Made by a program: the position numbers and the translations under genes. From Papiliotrema nemorosa (lineage: Eukaryota; Basidiomycota; Tremellomycetes; Tremellales; Rhynchogastremaceae), in the NCBI GenBank assembly GCA_032158125.1, contig JASKOT010000008.1, forward strand, positions 372,001-436,000: DNA of 64,000 nt, read 5' to 3'. This document shows, piece by piece, positions 32,096 through 43,760 of the stretch (the first letter of the stretch is position 1; each line of letters begins with the position of its first letter). The notes below the pieces were generated by a model. It searched no databases. It was not told the origin of the DNA and saw only the letters and a program-made list of their open reading frames with translations.

Positions 32096-34651
32096 CTACA
32101 TGATGACACACTCGCTAGAAGCTTCATGTCGAGTGGGTCGAGCTCCCTTCTTTCCCTTTGGGTTTTTGGCATTGCTCAACTCTGTCAATCTCTGCATAGC
32201 ACGTTTATGCTGTTGTGCTGGGACGTAAGTAAAGCCACGTCTCCGAAGTCGAATTCACACTGACCTGCAGCACGCATGTACCACCTCTTGGCGGATTCCA
32301 TATCCTGTTTGACTCCTATGCCCATCTCGGTATAGTCTGCAATTCAGCATGCTTTACAAAGCTCCAGCCGTTCACTCACACCCGACAGCGTATTCCGCCT
32401 TGGCTAAACCCTTGTTGGCTGCTTTGCGACCCCACAGATAAGCCTCTGTGTCGGATTGTTTCAATACTCCTTCTACACGTAGTCAGTATGGTTTACAAGT
32501 GAGTCTTGTGTAATGCAAACTCACCAGAACCGGTAAGGTACCATCCCGAGAGCGCCAATTCTGCTTCGCTGTCCCCCTTTTCTGCTGCTCGAGTGTACCA
32601 AGCGATACTCTTCCTCGGATCAATCGGACATCCCAAATTCCCAAACTCGTGACAACTACCCAGCTTGAACTGAGCCGGCGCATATCCCAATCCTGCAGCT
32701 TGCATAAACAAATCTCTGGCCATATTCGGGTCCAAGGGGAGTACACCGCCCGACAATGCCGGCCGTTCGTGCAATAGTGCCAATTCGTGCAAAGCGTGCG
32801 GATTGTCCTCGTCCGCTTGTGCTGCAGCCCTGCGAAGCCATACGATTGCTTCCCGTGGATTCTTTGGATGGCCAAGAAGTCCACCGAGGAGAATCATACT
32901 GAGTTTGTACATGGCTGCCGTATCGCCCAACGCCGCTGCTTTTCGGTAAAACAACACGGCTCGATTGGCGTCTTTCTTTGTTCCCGCTCCAATCTCGTTA
33001 CATACTGCTGATCGGTATGTCGCTGCGGGATGATTCAGTTTCGACGCCATGAGGTAGAGATAGTAGGCCTTTTCGTGGTCGACCTGTAGGCCCAATTGCC
33101 CTGTGCCGTAGAGATTCGCGAGGAAGAATTGAGCATCGGGATACGGTTCTTTTGCCTCGGCAAGCTTTTTGATATTTCGCAAAGACTCCTGTAACAGGAC
33201 ATCCCGGTATTTCCTGCCCAGCTTCAAGTCCCTCTCGCTCAGCTCGTCGCCGATCTTCTTCGCGGCCTCGATGAGGTATTTGGCAAAAGCAAACTGAGCT
33301 TCAGGATCAGGATCGTCCTTCATTCGTTTCCGATAGTCGTCGACGTATTGTTTGGTATAAGGTGGTTTATTGAGATCCACCGCTGCCTGTGTACCTCTTC
33401 TCCTCGTCGATGACGCTCCCACCGATTCAGTAGGCCCACGTACGAGCGAGACTGATGACGCGGAAGATAGAGCAGAGGCCGTGGTAAGGGTGGTGTTCGT
33501 TCGTGCGAGGGTAGCGGTGGATTGTCGGGAGGGGATGATATTGGACGATGAAGATGCTTGGGGCTGAGATCCAGGAGGCAGCCCTAGGAAATCATTGGCG
33601 GCCGCATAATAGGGGTTGGAATAGTCTGGCTGAGCGTAGCCTGATCCTGCAGATTGTTGTGGATATCCCGCCGAAGGATTGCTATACCCATATCCACTCG
33701 ACCCATAGGCGTTCATACCCGTATCCAAGCTGTACACGCTGGCAGCTCCGTCCACCTGACCGCCTCCCACGGGATACTCGCCCGTGACTGTCCGTTGTCG
33801 CTGAGGATAGACCTGCCGATTGGGATACTGCTGAGAGGAAGGCATGGATTGTTGTCTCGCTACTCCAGGCGTGGAGATGGGCTGACGAGGAGGTGGAGGT
33901 TGAGTCGATGTGAAAGACAATTGAGAGAAATCAATATCGTTAGGATCGGAAACGGGTCGTCGACCGCCTAGACTCCCCGCGGATAGTCGATTGGGATTGC
34001 GATAAGGTTCATGTCCATGTTGCGAATGAGAGGTTTGTTGAAGGTGCGGTGAACGAGGAAGTCCATAATCGACCGGTGCATACGGTGCATATTCGACAGA
34101 GGGTGATCTAGCGTGATGAGAGGACGAGGTGGAAGGGTAATCGTTGGCGAGTGGGGAAGCTGTCATATCCGAATATGTACCCGATTGAGCTTCCGAAGCC
34201 ATCAAGGCGGTATAAGAAGGGAGAGGAGGGTCGTTGGGATCAGGTTGTATCTCGTCGAGAGCGTTGGCTACAACTTGGTCAGCTCTGATCACGCACATAA
34301 TGATAGTTCGCGGGGGGCATTAGTGTCTGCAAGGCGTCGAGGTGTAAAAGAAAGAGGTGGCTGGGTGGTGCTGATCATTGCAAAGGCATAGCTTGCTTGG
34401 CTGGACGCCGGGTTGAAGAATGCCATGCAACGTCCCTTGTGCTCGAGCCATATGACGACGTTGTATTTGATGACAGATCAACACTCACCACGATCTCGCA
34501 TGCTCTTACTCCTCATAGTCCCACTGGCACCGTTGTCCGATCCGTCCATGTGGGAAGAATTCGAAGGACCCGATGGGGAGGTGTAATTGTCGTATGTTTG
34601 AGCTCTGCGTTGTGGCTGTTGAGGCCCACCTCCTTGATGATACGCGCTCAT
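32096..34651 (-). CDS. SKT5: Chitin synthase III activator Skt5/Chs4 (Sel1 repeats)
   Basis: Activates and localises class IV chitin synthase (Chs3) at the plasma membrane. Exons: 34651-34489, 34267-32525, 32472-32380, 32336-32265, 32217-32096 (730 residues; phases close). The first ~350 residues are low-complexity Ser/Pro/Gln/Tyr. Then a run of Sel1-like repeats: AQFAFAKYLIEAAKKIG, AQFFLANLYGTGQLGL, AAMYKLSMILLGG, AQFKLGSCHEFGNLG, AELALSGWYLTGSG, AEYAVGYYTEMGIGVKQD, ending LTELSNAKN. The last four residues are CVIM, a CaaX farnesylation box, as in yeast Chs4. Cryptococcus has several CSR paralogs of this family; which one this is cannot be told here. Divergent from TRP2. Confidence 0.92.
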
Positions 34652-34930
34652 CGCCCGACAAGCTGGAATTCTGTGGTGACCTGCCGTGTCTCTGCTTGAT
34701 GCCGAGAACTGTATGTCCGAACGTGTCCCTGCGAATGCGAGAATGAGATATGTTCACCTGAACGATGTTGCTTTGATGTCTACACTGACCGCGCAGCCAG
34801 CAATTCAGAGGGTGTTGCCCTCCACGTGATTGCCACGTGGGTGTCATTCCCCCCCCTACCGACTCGGCACTGACTTTTTGACCACCTGTAGATCAAGTAT
34901 ACCAACATCGACTACACACACATACCCAGC

Positions 34931-36835
34931 ATGTCCACGGTGAGCAGCATAGCAAGGAAGAGGGTCTAATCCAACAGACATCAAAAGCCATACCCTCTCT
35001 CGAGGAAGTGGTGAATATCCTCAACACGGCCAGCTCATCCCCCTCCACTTTGGCCCCTCCTTCCGACCCAACTTACCCATCGACCTCCAATCCAGCATCA
35101 TCCTCCACCGAACACATCAAGCCAAACACGAAACCCAACTTGGTCCCTGTGTACATCGAGATTCCCGCAGATCTCCTCACTCCTGTGGCTGCATACCTCA
35201 AGGTGGCTTCAGAGTCTCAACATAGCTTCTTGCTCGAATCGATTGTAGGAGGAGAGAATCTCGGTCGATATAGTTTTGTCGGTGCAGGTAAGCCATCCTG
35301 CTCAGTGTGTGCAAGTGGCTGATCCGCAGACTCGGTCAAGACGATCCGAACGGGAGAAGGCTTTGACTTTACCGGAGACCCCCTTGCGGCTTTGGAGAAA
35401 GAGCTCGAGGGATACCGTTATGCCAAACTACAACAAGTACCCACTTTTACTGGTTTGTCTCCCGAGGTCCCCTATGCCTCATTGAGCTCACAACCAGGCG
35501 GTGCGGTCGGTTTCATCACGTACGACTCGATTGCACACTTTGAACCCGTCACCAAGCCCTCCACTCCTCTCGCCAACCCCATCCCTGGTCTTCCTGAAGC
35601 TTTCTTCATGGTCACTTCCACTCTCATCATCTTTGATCACATATATCAAACCATCAAGATCGTGTCTCACGTTCATCTCCCCGATGGTACACCTTCAAGC
35701 CAAGTGGGCGCACTGTACGAAAAAGCCGTAGCTCGGATCGAACAAATCCGACGTAAACTCGAATCACCCCACACTCCTCTCCCTCCCCAGGGTCCTATAC
35801 AACAAGGGAACCAAGCAGTCAGTAACGTCGGCAAAGAAGGCTACGAAGGGTTTGTCACGAAATTAAAGGAACACATCGTTTTGGGCAATATCATCCAGGC
35901 CGTCCCGTCGCAACGGTTGTCCAGACCGACGAGTTTACATCCGTTCAACATTTACCGACATTTGAGGAGATTGAACCCCAGTCCTTACATGTTTTACCTG
36001 AATTGCGGGGACGTGCAGGTGATCGGGGCGAGCCCGGAGACATTGTGTAAAGTGGAAGGAAGAAAGGTGTACAACCACGCTATTGCCGGTACCGTCAAGC
36101 GAGGAAAGACTGCCGAGGGTGGGTGCTCTTCCTTGATCGTTGAAATGGTATCACTAATGGACCAGAGGATGCCAAGCTCGGTGAAGAGCTTCTCGCTTCG
36201 GAGAAGGACCGAGCAGAACATATCATGCTTGTCGATCTCGCTCGAAATGACGTCAACCGGGTCTGCAAGCCCGAAACGGTCAAAGTGGACGATTTGATGC
36301 GACTGGAAAAGTTCAGTCATGTCATACACATTACTAGTCAAATAAGCGGAACTCTGCGGGACGATCAATCGAGGTGAGCAGATCTCTTGTGACATTGTGC
36401 ATAGTGCCTGACGGGCAGATTTGACGCTTTCCGATCCATCTTCCCCGCTGGAACAGTCTCTGGTGCACCTAAGATCAAAGCAATTCAGCTTGTAAGCGGG
36501 CTGGAGAAGGAACGACGAGGAGTGTATGCCGGAGCTGTTGGCCGGTTCGACTTTGACCGAAATGAGCTCGACACCTGTATCGCCATCAGGACCATGACCT
36601 ATAAGGATGGCGTCGTTTACCTGCAAGCAGGTGAGCTCTTGCGCCTCTCGTCACGGCAGAAGCTCACATACAGGCGGCGGAATAGTATTCGACAGTGTGG
36701 AAGAGGACGAATACATTGAGACTATCAACAAGCTCGGAGCCAATGTCAAGTGCATCGAGGACGCAGAGAGTGAGCCGCCGATATCCTGCCAGAATGTGCG
36801 CTGACCTTATAGAGTACTATGCGAGCCTTCAATAG
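34931..36835 (+). CDS. TRP2: Anthranilate synthase component I
   Basis: First step of tryptophan synthesis: chorismate plus glutamine-derived ammonia to anthranilate. Exons: 34931-34939, 34978-35287, 35330-36118, 36166-36373, 36419-36630, 36674-36769, 36813-36835 (548 residues). Exon 1 is only nine bases (MST). Motifs: [18 protein letters not shown] (the L-L-E-S tryptophan-feedback element), [88 protein letters not shown] and [10 protein letters not shown]. All active-site regions of the chorismate-binding fold are present. No fused glutamine amidotransferase, as in other fungi where that is TRP3. Confidence 0.97.
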
Positions 36836-37277
36836 AGTCTAGATGCTCAACTTTACATGCATGGACGATGCTAGCATACAGGCGCCAGGTTCAACTCACA
36901 TCGGTCAAAGCAGTACTCTGACTATTTTCCGCCTCTTCCCCTTTCGCCATGTTGACACGAGACGGGGCTGAAGGAGGCATGATTATTGCTAATGGAACTG
37001 ACAAGCAAGAAACACTGAAACACCTGATGCGCGTGCCTGCGAGCTCCGACGATCCATTTGGTTCCCATCTGACAATACAGCCACAACCTTGCTTCAAGGC
37101 CTCTTCCAGACTGTTTTCTGGAGCCTCGACTCGACTCCACATGACCACGAGTACCGAGATCTCAGCACCTAGTCGTTGATCTGCCGATCGATCATTAAGA
37201 CCTTTCGAACGCGACCTGCTGAAACTAGGAATACCTCTCCCATCCTGTTGCCTCTACATTCACTAGCCTCAAGCACG
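36836..37277. other. TRP2 3' region and upstream of unknown gene
   Basis: 442 bp. The frame of the next gene is open back to 37176 but without an ATG of good context other than one at 37176; no other feature seen. Confidence 0.4.
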
Positions 37278-38279
37278 ATGTCTCCAACTCCTTCCGAGTC
37301 TGATGAAACGACATCGATGGACACCTCATGCAGCCCACATCTCCTGGCGCGACTCGCTGCCACTCCGACATCCATGCCTGACCCTAACGCCATTGCTCAA
37401 TCTACCGACACGCCCCAAAGCTTCTCTTCATTCAACTCGCTCCAACTTTATACACCTCGATCTAAACGCGCCTCGGCATACATTCACGTCGATTCGTCAC
37501 CCTTAGACAGTGTCGTATCCACTCTACACTCCCTATGGCCCCCTTGCACACCACCCTCCCCAGCCCTTGGACCCGCTGTGGACGCGATGGACAACGGCAA
37601 GGTGACAAAGTCTCGAGAAAGTATGAAGTGCCTGAAAGACGTAGGGGTGTACCGCAACTTGGACGTCTATACACCTACAAATGAATGTAGGGCCGTGCCT
37701 AATCGACTCATCATCCGACATACTCCTCCTCCTGTGGGCATCACCACCTCTCAGAACCATACTGCACACATCGAATCTACAGCTACACTGTACGATTCAG
37801 TGACGGACACCACGAAAAGCGCGACGAAGAGCATCACCTGCACGTCGACTACACAACCTGTAGAGAGCCGACGACCCGCTCGACCTAGATTACGTATCCA
37901 AATCCCGTCCACCCCTCCCCCAGATATCTTCTCACCTGTATCTCCATCATCTTACGCCAATGTCAATTCTCAGAACCCCTCATTCAAAAGAATTAAAGGC
38001 GCCAAAGTCTCCCGACTCGGAATGCGTCCCCCCGGGACCGGCGAAATCGCTCATCAGCCTCATTCTTCCTTCAATAAAGGGGCTAAGGACGATATCTTGT
38101 CAAAAGCCAGAGAAGGAACACAAACAGGGGAACAGGAGGGGGAAGAGGGGGAAGAGGGAGAAGAAGTATCGATGACTCGAGCGAGACCTTATACCCCTTC
38201 ATCTTCGTCTTACGGCGGAAAAAAGCTCAGCTTCAAGAACATTGTTCAGCGCGTCCGGTCTTTACAACGCGGTCATTGA
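37278..38279 (+). CDS. Hypothetical disordered protein
   Basis: Single-exon frame, 333 residues from ATG 37278; an in-frame ATG at 37176 would add 34 residues rich in Arg/Ser. I do not recognise it. It opens MSPTPSESDETTSMD, is rich in Ser, Thr and Pro with many SP/TP sites, has an acidic stretch (EGEEGEEGEE) near the end, and finishes with a basic, possibly helical tail, LSFKNIVQRVRSLQRGH. The motif LRIQIPSTPPPDIFSPV looks the most constrained. Codon choice (CGA, TCT, CCC) resembles neighbours, and there is no overlapping family match, so I think it real. Possibly a regulatory substrate; no function assigned. Confidence 0.6.
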   Translation: MSPTPSESDETTSMDTSCSPHLLARLAATPTSMPDPNAIAQSTDTPQSFSSFNSLQLYTPRSKRASAYIHVDSSPLDSVVSTLHSLWPPCTPPSPALGPAVDAMDNGKVTKSRESMKCLKDVGVYRNLDVYTPTNECRAVPNRLIIRHTPPPVGITTSQNHTAHIESTATLYDSVTDTTKSATKSITCTSTTQPVESRRPARPRLRIQIPSTPPPDIFSPVSPSSYANVNSQNPSFKRIKGAKVSRLGMRPPGTGEIAHQPHSSFNKGAKDDILSKAREGTQTGEQEGEEGEEGEEVSMTRARPYTPSSSSYGGKKLSFKNIVQRVRSLQRGH

Positions 38280-38550
38280 TCATCGGCGATGGGTCATATC
38301 CCTCCGGTCCCATCTATACTGTCAAAGCGGCGGTGATTTTGGAATCACACTTGGATCGAGACTTTCAGTTGGAATTACCCCGCACAATGTTATCCTCTGA
38401 AGACGCAATACCATTTACCGTATCGCTTGTATGCATTCAAATATTGTCCATGAGTATCATACCAACCAAACATGCTTCTGTACAATACACCTAATATTGT
38501 CCATGGACTACCGTATCACCCCCTTACATCGCTTGTAACCGTCTCCCACC

Positions 38551-41500
38551 CTACAAAACCCCCTTGTCCCTCAACATCCTAGACCACTGCTCCCTCTTCA
38601 AATTCGCCTCTTCCAACTCTCTATTCAACCTCATATTCTCCAGCTTCAAGCTATTCCTCTCAGCCTTGCTCTCCTGTACATCCCTCTTCAACGCCTCAAA
38701 CGCCTCTGTCTGGGGTAATGTCGAATCGTTGAACATTCCATCAAGTTCCGTGTTGAAAGCTTCGTAGATGACATCAACTTCGACTTGGACATCAGACAAT
38801 TGTTGACGGAGCAGTTCTTGAGTTTCTTTTCCTCGTGCAACCTGAGCCCGAAGTGCTTGAACTTCCATCTCACGCTGATGGTCAATACAGTCCTCTTGCA
38901 CAATCTGAACAGTACATACCTCGGCATACTGCTGCGCAAAGCGCAGAGCGAGGACTTCGGCCTGGTCTCCATCATGGATGGCAGCTCGTAGCACGCCATC
39001 GACTTTGTCAATCTGCGCAGCAACCCCTCGGGCCGTCTCATCCAGCAGCATGGTATCGAGCTCTTGCTTGCTGTGCAGGAACCTCGACTTGGGCGGCGTC
39101 TCATCGTATATCGATCCTGTGTCCGCAAGACGCTACTAATCAGCCTCGCCAAACTGCGATGATACTCACATTTAGCGTTCTTCTATGCGGAGACCGCGGT
39201 AGCGACCCTTGACTATACGTCGAGGGCGTCCTAGCTTCACCTCCAAGCTGTTTACGCATAGACTGCACATCCGCCTTTAATCTCTTCATGGCCGCCCGCG
39301 AATCGGTCAACCGTCGTTTAGACGACTCGACTGCAGCTATCGTCGAAGGATGATCAATGACAGGAGTGGGAGGTTCGCTGACACTAGTACCCGTATGTTG
39401 CGATGCAACACTAAGTGTCCCCGCGGAAGCTCGCCGACCTCCGCTAATTTTTCGCGGTGTGTTGTGTCCCGACGTGCGCCTGCTCTGAGTCTTCTTCAGC
39501 CCATTGGAGGGACCTCGCGCTGCGTCAGACGGTCGAGACTCTTGGTCATCCAGACGAGGCTGTAACGGAGATCGAGTAGGACTTCTCTTGCGAGGTGTGA
39601 GCTGATCCTCGGAATGCTGCCGCTTGGAAATCATCATTGGTGTCGCAATATCCACCAAATCTTTCGGCAGATCGTTCTCGTCTGCACCTTTGAGAGGTAC
39701 CGTCTCTCGATCGACGGAAACACGCCTGCCGTTTCCGGAAACGATCCGGAGTCTTGTGCGCGCTGAACCAAGGGTGTTCAGCGTAGTGACAGCCTTGGGC
39801 ACCGGACTCCTGGGACCATGGGGCCGAGGGGAAAGAGGCGCGGTGATACCGCTCGAAGATTGCTGCGTAGGTGGATTTGGCAGTTGCCGAGGCGATGTGG
39901 GCACCGGGGACATGTGGACAGCCAAGGCCGCATCAACAATCGAGGTCATCTGCTGTATGGGCGACAAAGCAATTGGATCCAGCGAGGGAGGGGCCGATGT
40001 GATTGTTGGTGGTCGAGGTAGGCTAGAAGCCACAATGCCGTCCAGACTGGCCGTATGGCGGTGAGACGATGCCGGCATACCTTCGAGCGATGCGCGAGGA
40101 TTGGATGAAATGGCAATAGGCTCTGGCAGGGGTTTCGACCTGTTGTTTTGTTCAAGAACTCGAGTAGGCGAAGGCGTTTTGTTACGCACACGAAGCGGCA
40201 ACGTAGGAGAGAGCGGGGTAGGCGATCCAGATCGAGCAAGGACTATCATTAGCCAAATCTCTCCAGCCCAAAAGGAGTTGCGCACCGGCCTGGCGCACCG
40301 CTGCTTCCGCCTCGCTGTCCATGGCGGTATCGTGCCTCCTGAGTTCTGCGATACTTTTCGCCGCCAGCTTGGAGTCTCTCTTCTCGACAAGTTCCGAACG
40401 AGTCTCGACCTGACTCCGTAGCTCTGAAACGCTCTTCGCCCCGAGTCGCGAGTTCGGGGGCGACATTGCCGCCATAGTCCTACTGTTCTTCCTCGCGAGA
40501 TTCAAGCGTTCATTCAGATCAAGCTCACTTTGACCAAGATCCGCGGCTTTGACTCCGAGCAAAGGCGCCGCGAGTCCCTTGGCTCCCTCCTCTGGCAGGC
40601 CATCCATGGGAGAAGTGGACCTGCCTCGTCTATCATCCAGCGATGAGCCGAGCGAGATACGAGTGTCCATAGTGGATGTCCGACTGATGTTCGACTTGCG
40701 GCGGGTGGACGACGTGCCAAACATGTCGGAGCTGGTCTGACTCCTGCTCGACACGCTCGCCTGCCCAAAGAGGTTACGTGAGATGGCATCTAGGTTGAGC
40801 ATGGAGGGGCGTAGGCGATGTCCAGTGTTTGAAGGTGTAGTGGGACAAGACGTAGCCGCTGTTCTGAATTTGAATACCCCGTACCGGGCGACTCGAGGTC
40901 AATATACATTATTCGGCGCCGACTTACTGATTGTTGTTATCCGCTCAAGCACCTCCGACATGTCAATCAGAACCCGTCCATCACCATCATCCGCCGCTGT
41001 TGCATACGAAAATCGACAAAGATTCCCAGCCATCGGCTGGAGACGAATGACCATGCAGGGATCACCTTCATTGAGCGATAGCTCTGGTGCGAGATCCTCC
41101 TCGTCGATGTGGATGGCAACCTTTGCCTGGATAGTCAGCCTCGCCTGCTCAATCACCTACCTTTCGCTTCTCAGCGGTATAATTTGGCCTGTCCCAGACA
41201 TTCCATAGACATTTGGCTCGTCCGAAGACCTCTCCCGCAGCATCCAAACCAATCTCCTCGTCACCTATCAAGACTCTCGGGACAGCTTTAGTCGCGGCCT
41301 CTTTCGCCGAGATCTTTGCTCTTGCCAATGCTTGAGCTGACCATAGATTCTGCAGGAATCGCAGCTTGTCTCGCCGAGCTGCGACGGGGTCCATCGTTGT
41401 ACCGAATGGCGGCTGAACCGAAGTGAATGAGCGGAAAGGTCGAGCTGACCACCTGTCTCCTTGCTCCATAGGAGGCCTTTCGAAGAACAAATGAAAATCT

Positions 41501-43309
41501 GTTGATCAGGTCAATTGTGTGACTCGCCTTAGCCAGGACTCACCTCCATTGCCAACATCAGTCGCTATGATGTCCAGCACATCCACTATTCCCCTATAGC
41601 TCAATTTGTCCTTTTTCGCTCCGTTTTTGTCTATGACCGCTACTCCGCCTCCCGACTTAACAAGTTTCGCAACGTCGTCTAGTCCCGTCACCTTGCGTCC
41701 GCTGACAGAAGAGCTTTGTCGTTTGATCACCATGAGTTTGTCGTCGAAAAGGAATAGTGTGCAATGCAAGGGCGATACGGCATTGCCGTTTCCTCCCATA
41801 TTGCTATGTGGGGAGACTGGCAACTGGGTGCTAGATGCGCTCGATCCGATCGAGGCAAGAGATGGTGTCGAGGCTGAAGTCGAAGCTGACTGCATCGACA
41901 TGGGACGAGAGGACATGCGAGATCCAGGAGAAGAGACTGTAGGGTATTCTACCGGCAGGTCATCAACATCGATAGAGTCGATAAAATCTCGGTTGTTGCT
42001 GAAGAGATTCGCCTGGATGTCAGGCTTTGGGAACGAGGACTGGGGGTCGCGGAGAAGATGACACTTACCGGAAAGCCATCAACATTCCTCTCCAGGCAAT
42101 ACATGACCGTGGCTCGAACGGTCTGGGGGTCGGGCTCGCATTTCGCTATTCGAGACGCGATCTCGATACATTCCACTAGCTTTGCTCGCTGAGGCGACAT
42201 GGGTGCCATGCACTTGATCATAGCTGATTGTCAGGATAGACCTCATCGTACCTCATCGTCATGGGAAATCTACTCACTTTGCCATAAGAGGGTGTACCTA
42301 GGTATCCTCTGTACAGGCTCCATCAACAGCTCCCTCAGACCGATATTTCCGATACCTGTGGTCTGGTATTTCGTCCGCTGTCGTCAGAACCATTGCGAAT
42401 AACATCACCCCTTACCTCAATGTACGCCCCAAAGCTCGAATGCTTCCTCAAGACATCTTGGAACATCTTTTGGGCCTCATCTTGCTTGCTGAGATACGTG
42501 CGGTAAGGGTCGAAAGTCTTCAGATCTCTCAACTGTCTCGTCAGTCCTCTTTTGGCCCCAAGAGCACTACGTACATGAGTCAAACAGACATCGCCTATGG
42601 CCTGCTGAGCTCCTCCATCACTGAATACCCTCTCCAATGCTTCCAGAAATGTTGTAGCCGCCGTCACGATAGCGTCGATATTAGTGAAGAGGGTCTTGGC
42701 TTCGTACATGGGGATAATCTTGCTGAACTCTTGTCGGGCAAAGTTTCTGAGAGGATCGGCATAGCTCTGGCACGTCAGCTAGTCCTTATTCGCAGGCAAC
42801 GAACCTTCTTCAAAGCCTGGATACGCATCAAATAACTCCTCTCCGTCCTGACCAGTTCCTCGATCAGATTGGCCAAACGTGCGCCCATTTCCGCATGTTT
42901 CTCCTTGTTCCACAACACATGAACATCCTGCTCATTTTCATCATCATCGTCGCTCAACCCTCGTGATGATCTCGAAGGAGTATGCGGTCGTGAGGGAGCG
43001 GGTGGTGGAGGAGCAGGTAGTGTTGACAAAGGAGCGAGAGGACGACCGAGATGTGCGAGAAGGCTGCTGGTCTCTGTCTGATCAGCCGGCTCTCAATTAT
43101 AGGACAGTTTGCGCACCTTCACCCTCTCGTTCAACAACAACATCGCAAAGGAACGCTCTACGAGTGATCTTTGCCCCTGTCTCTTTGTCCGTGGAGCGTG
43201 TCGAGCTGTTCAGATCGATAGGTTTAGCGGGAACGGGAGGTGGGAGGGGGGATGTTGAGCGGTACCTCGAGCTCCCTATGGATTTGTAAGGTGAAGAAAG
43301 GGCTGGCAT
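38551..43309 (-). CDS. Rho guanine nucleotide exchange factor (DH-PH) with coiled-coil tail
   Basis: Activates a Rho-family GTPase (Rho1 or Cdc42 type; target not deducible). Twelve exons: 43309-43117, 43073-42805, 42766-42575, 42532-42416, 42362-42278, 42223-42069, 42012-41544, 41498-41161, 41126-40928, 40858-40286, 40242-39170, 39132-38551; 1,414 residues, phases close. A DH domain lies at about 118-337: LIEELVRTERSYLMRIQALK, YADPLRNFARQEF, and CR3 RELLMEPVQRIPRYTLLW. A PH-like region follows (NRDFIDSIDVDDLPVEYP, CTLFLFDDKLMVIKR). Residues ~700-1,200 are disordered, SP-rich; the last ~190 form a long coiled coil (LDTMLLDETARGVAAQIDKV to REQWSRMLRDKGVL). Pieces in different frames are joined by good introns, so this is one gene rather than two. 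Confidence 0.85.
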
Positions 43310-43760
43310 TGTAGGAGGGGCCGGCGTTGATGTAGCTCCTGCTTGGCTTCAATGCTCCTCAAGATACTTGCAAGCCCAATATTTCGACTTCCATCCACCG
43401 GAATCTTGCCAGGGTGCTCCCACAACGTGTCGAGGTTCGATGTATAGGTGACAGAGGGTGAGGGGTTGAATGATCATCTCTCGACCTCCGACGCGCTTGA
43501 TTTTTGTTTACACAATGGATGAGACAACATTCGCCACCCACCTTCCATCGTAGGCTGGAGGGTGGATCGATCTGGCGAAAGATCGCACTCGTGTTACCTT
43601 GCATCCAGCGAGCCACGAGCACCAAGACCGCCGACCCTGGAAATCACTGATAATCGAACTCACAGGAATCCCAGGATGGACGGGTGATCTCACTGGATGA
43701 TGCGTGGAATTCGTCGCCACTTCAGCCTTTCGGAAAGCAAGAACCGAGGCCAACAGTGAC
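43310..43760. other. Divergent region RhoGEF/unknown gene
   Basis: 451 bp upstream of both genes. ORFs on the minus strand here could be non-coding leader exons of the RhoGEF; no family support. No clear promoter motif. Confidence 0.4.

Noticed and set aside
38551..40802. Separate coiled-coil gene downstream of the RhoGEF
   Set aside because: Introns at 40287 (start) region, 40859-40927 and 41127-41160 join frames cleanly, and no stop or promoter-like gap separates the parts.
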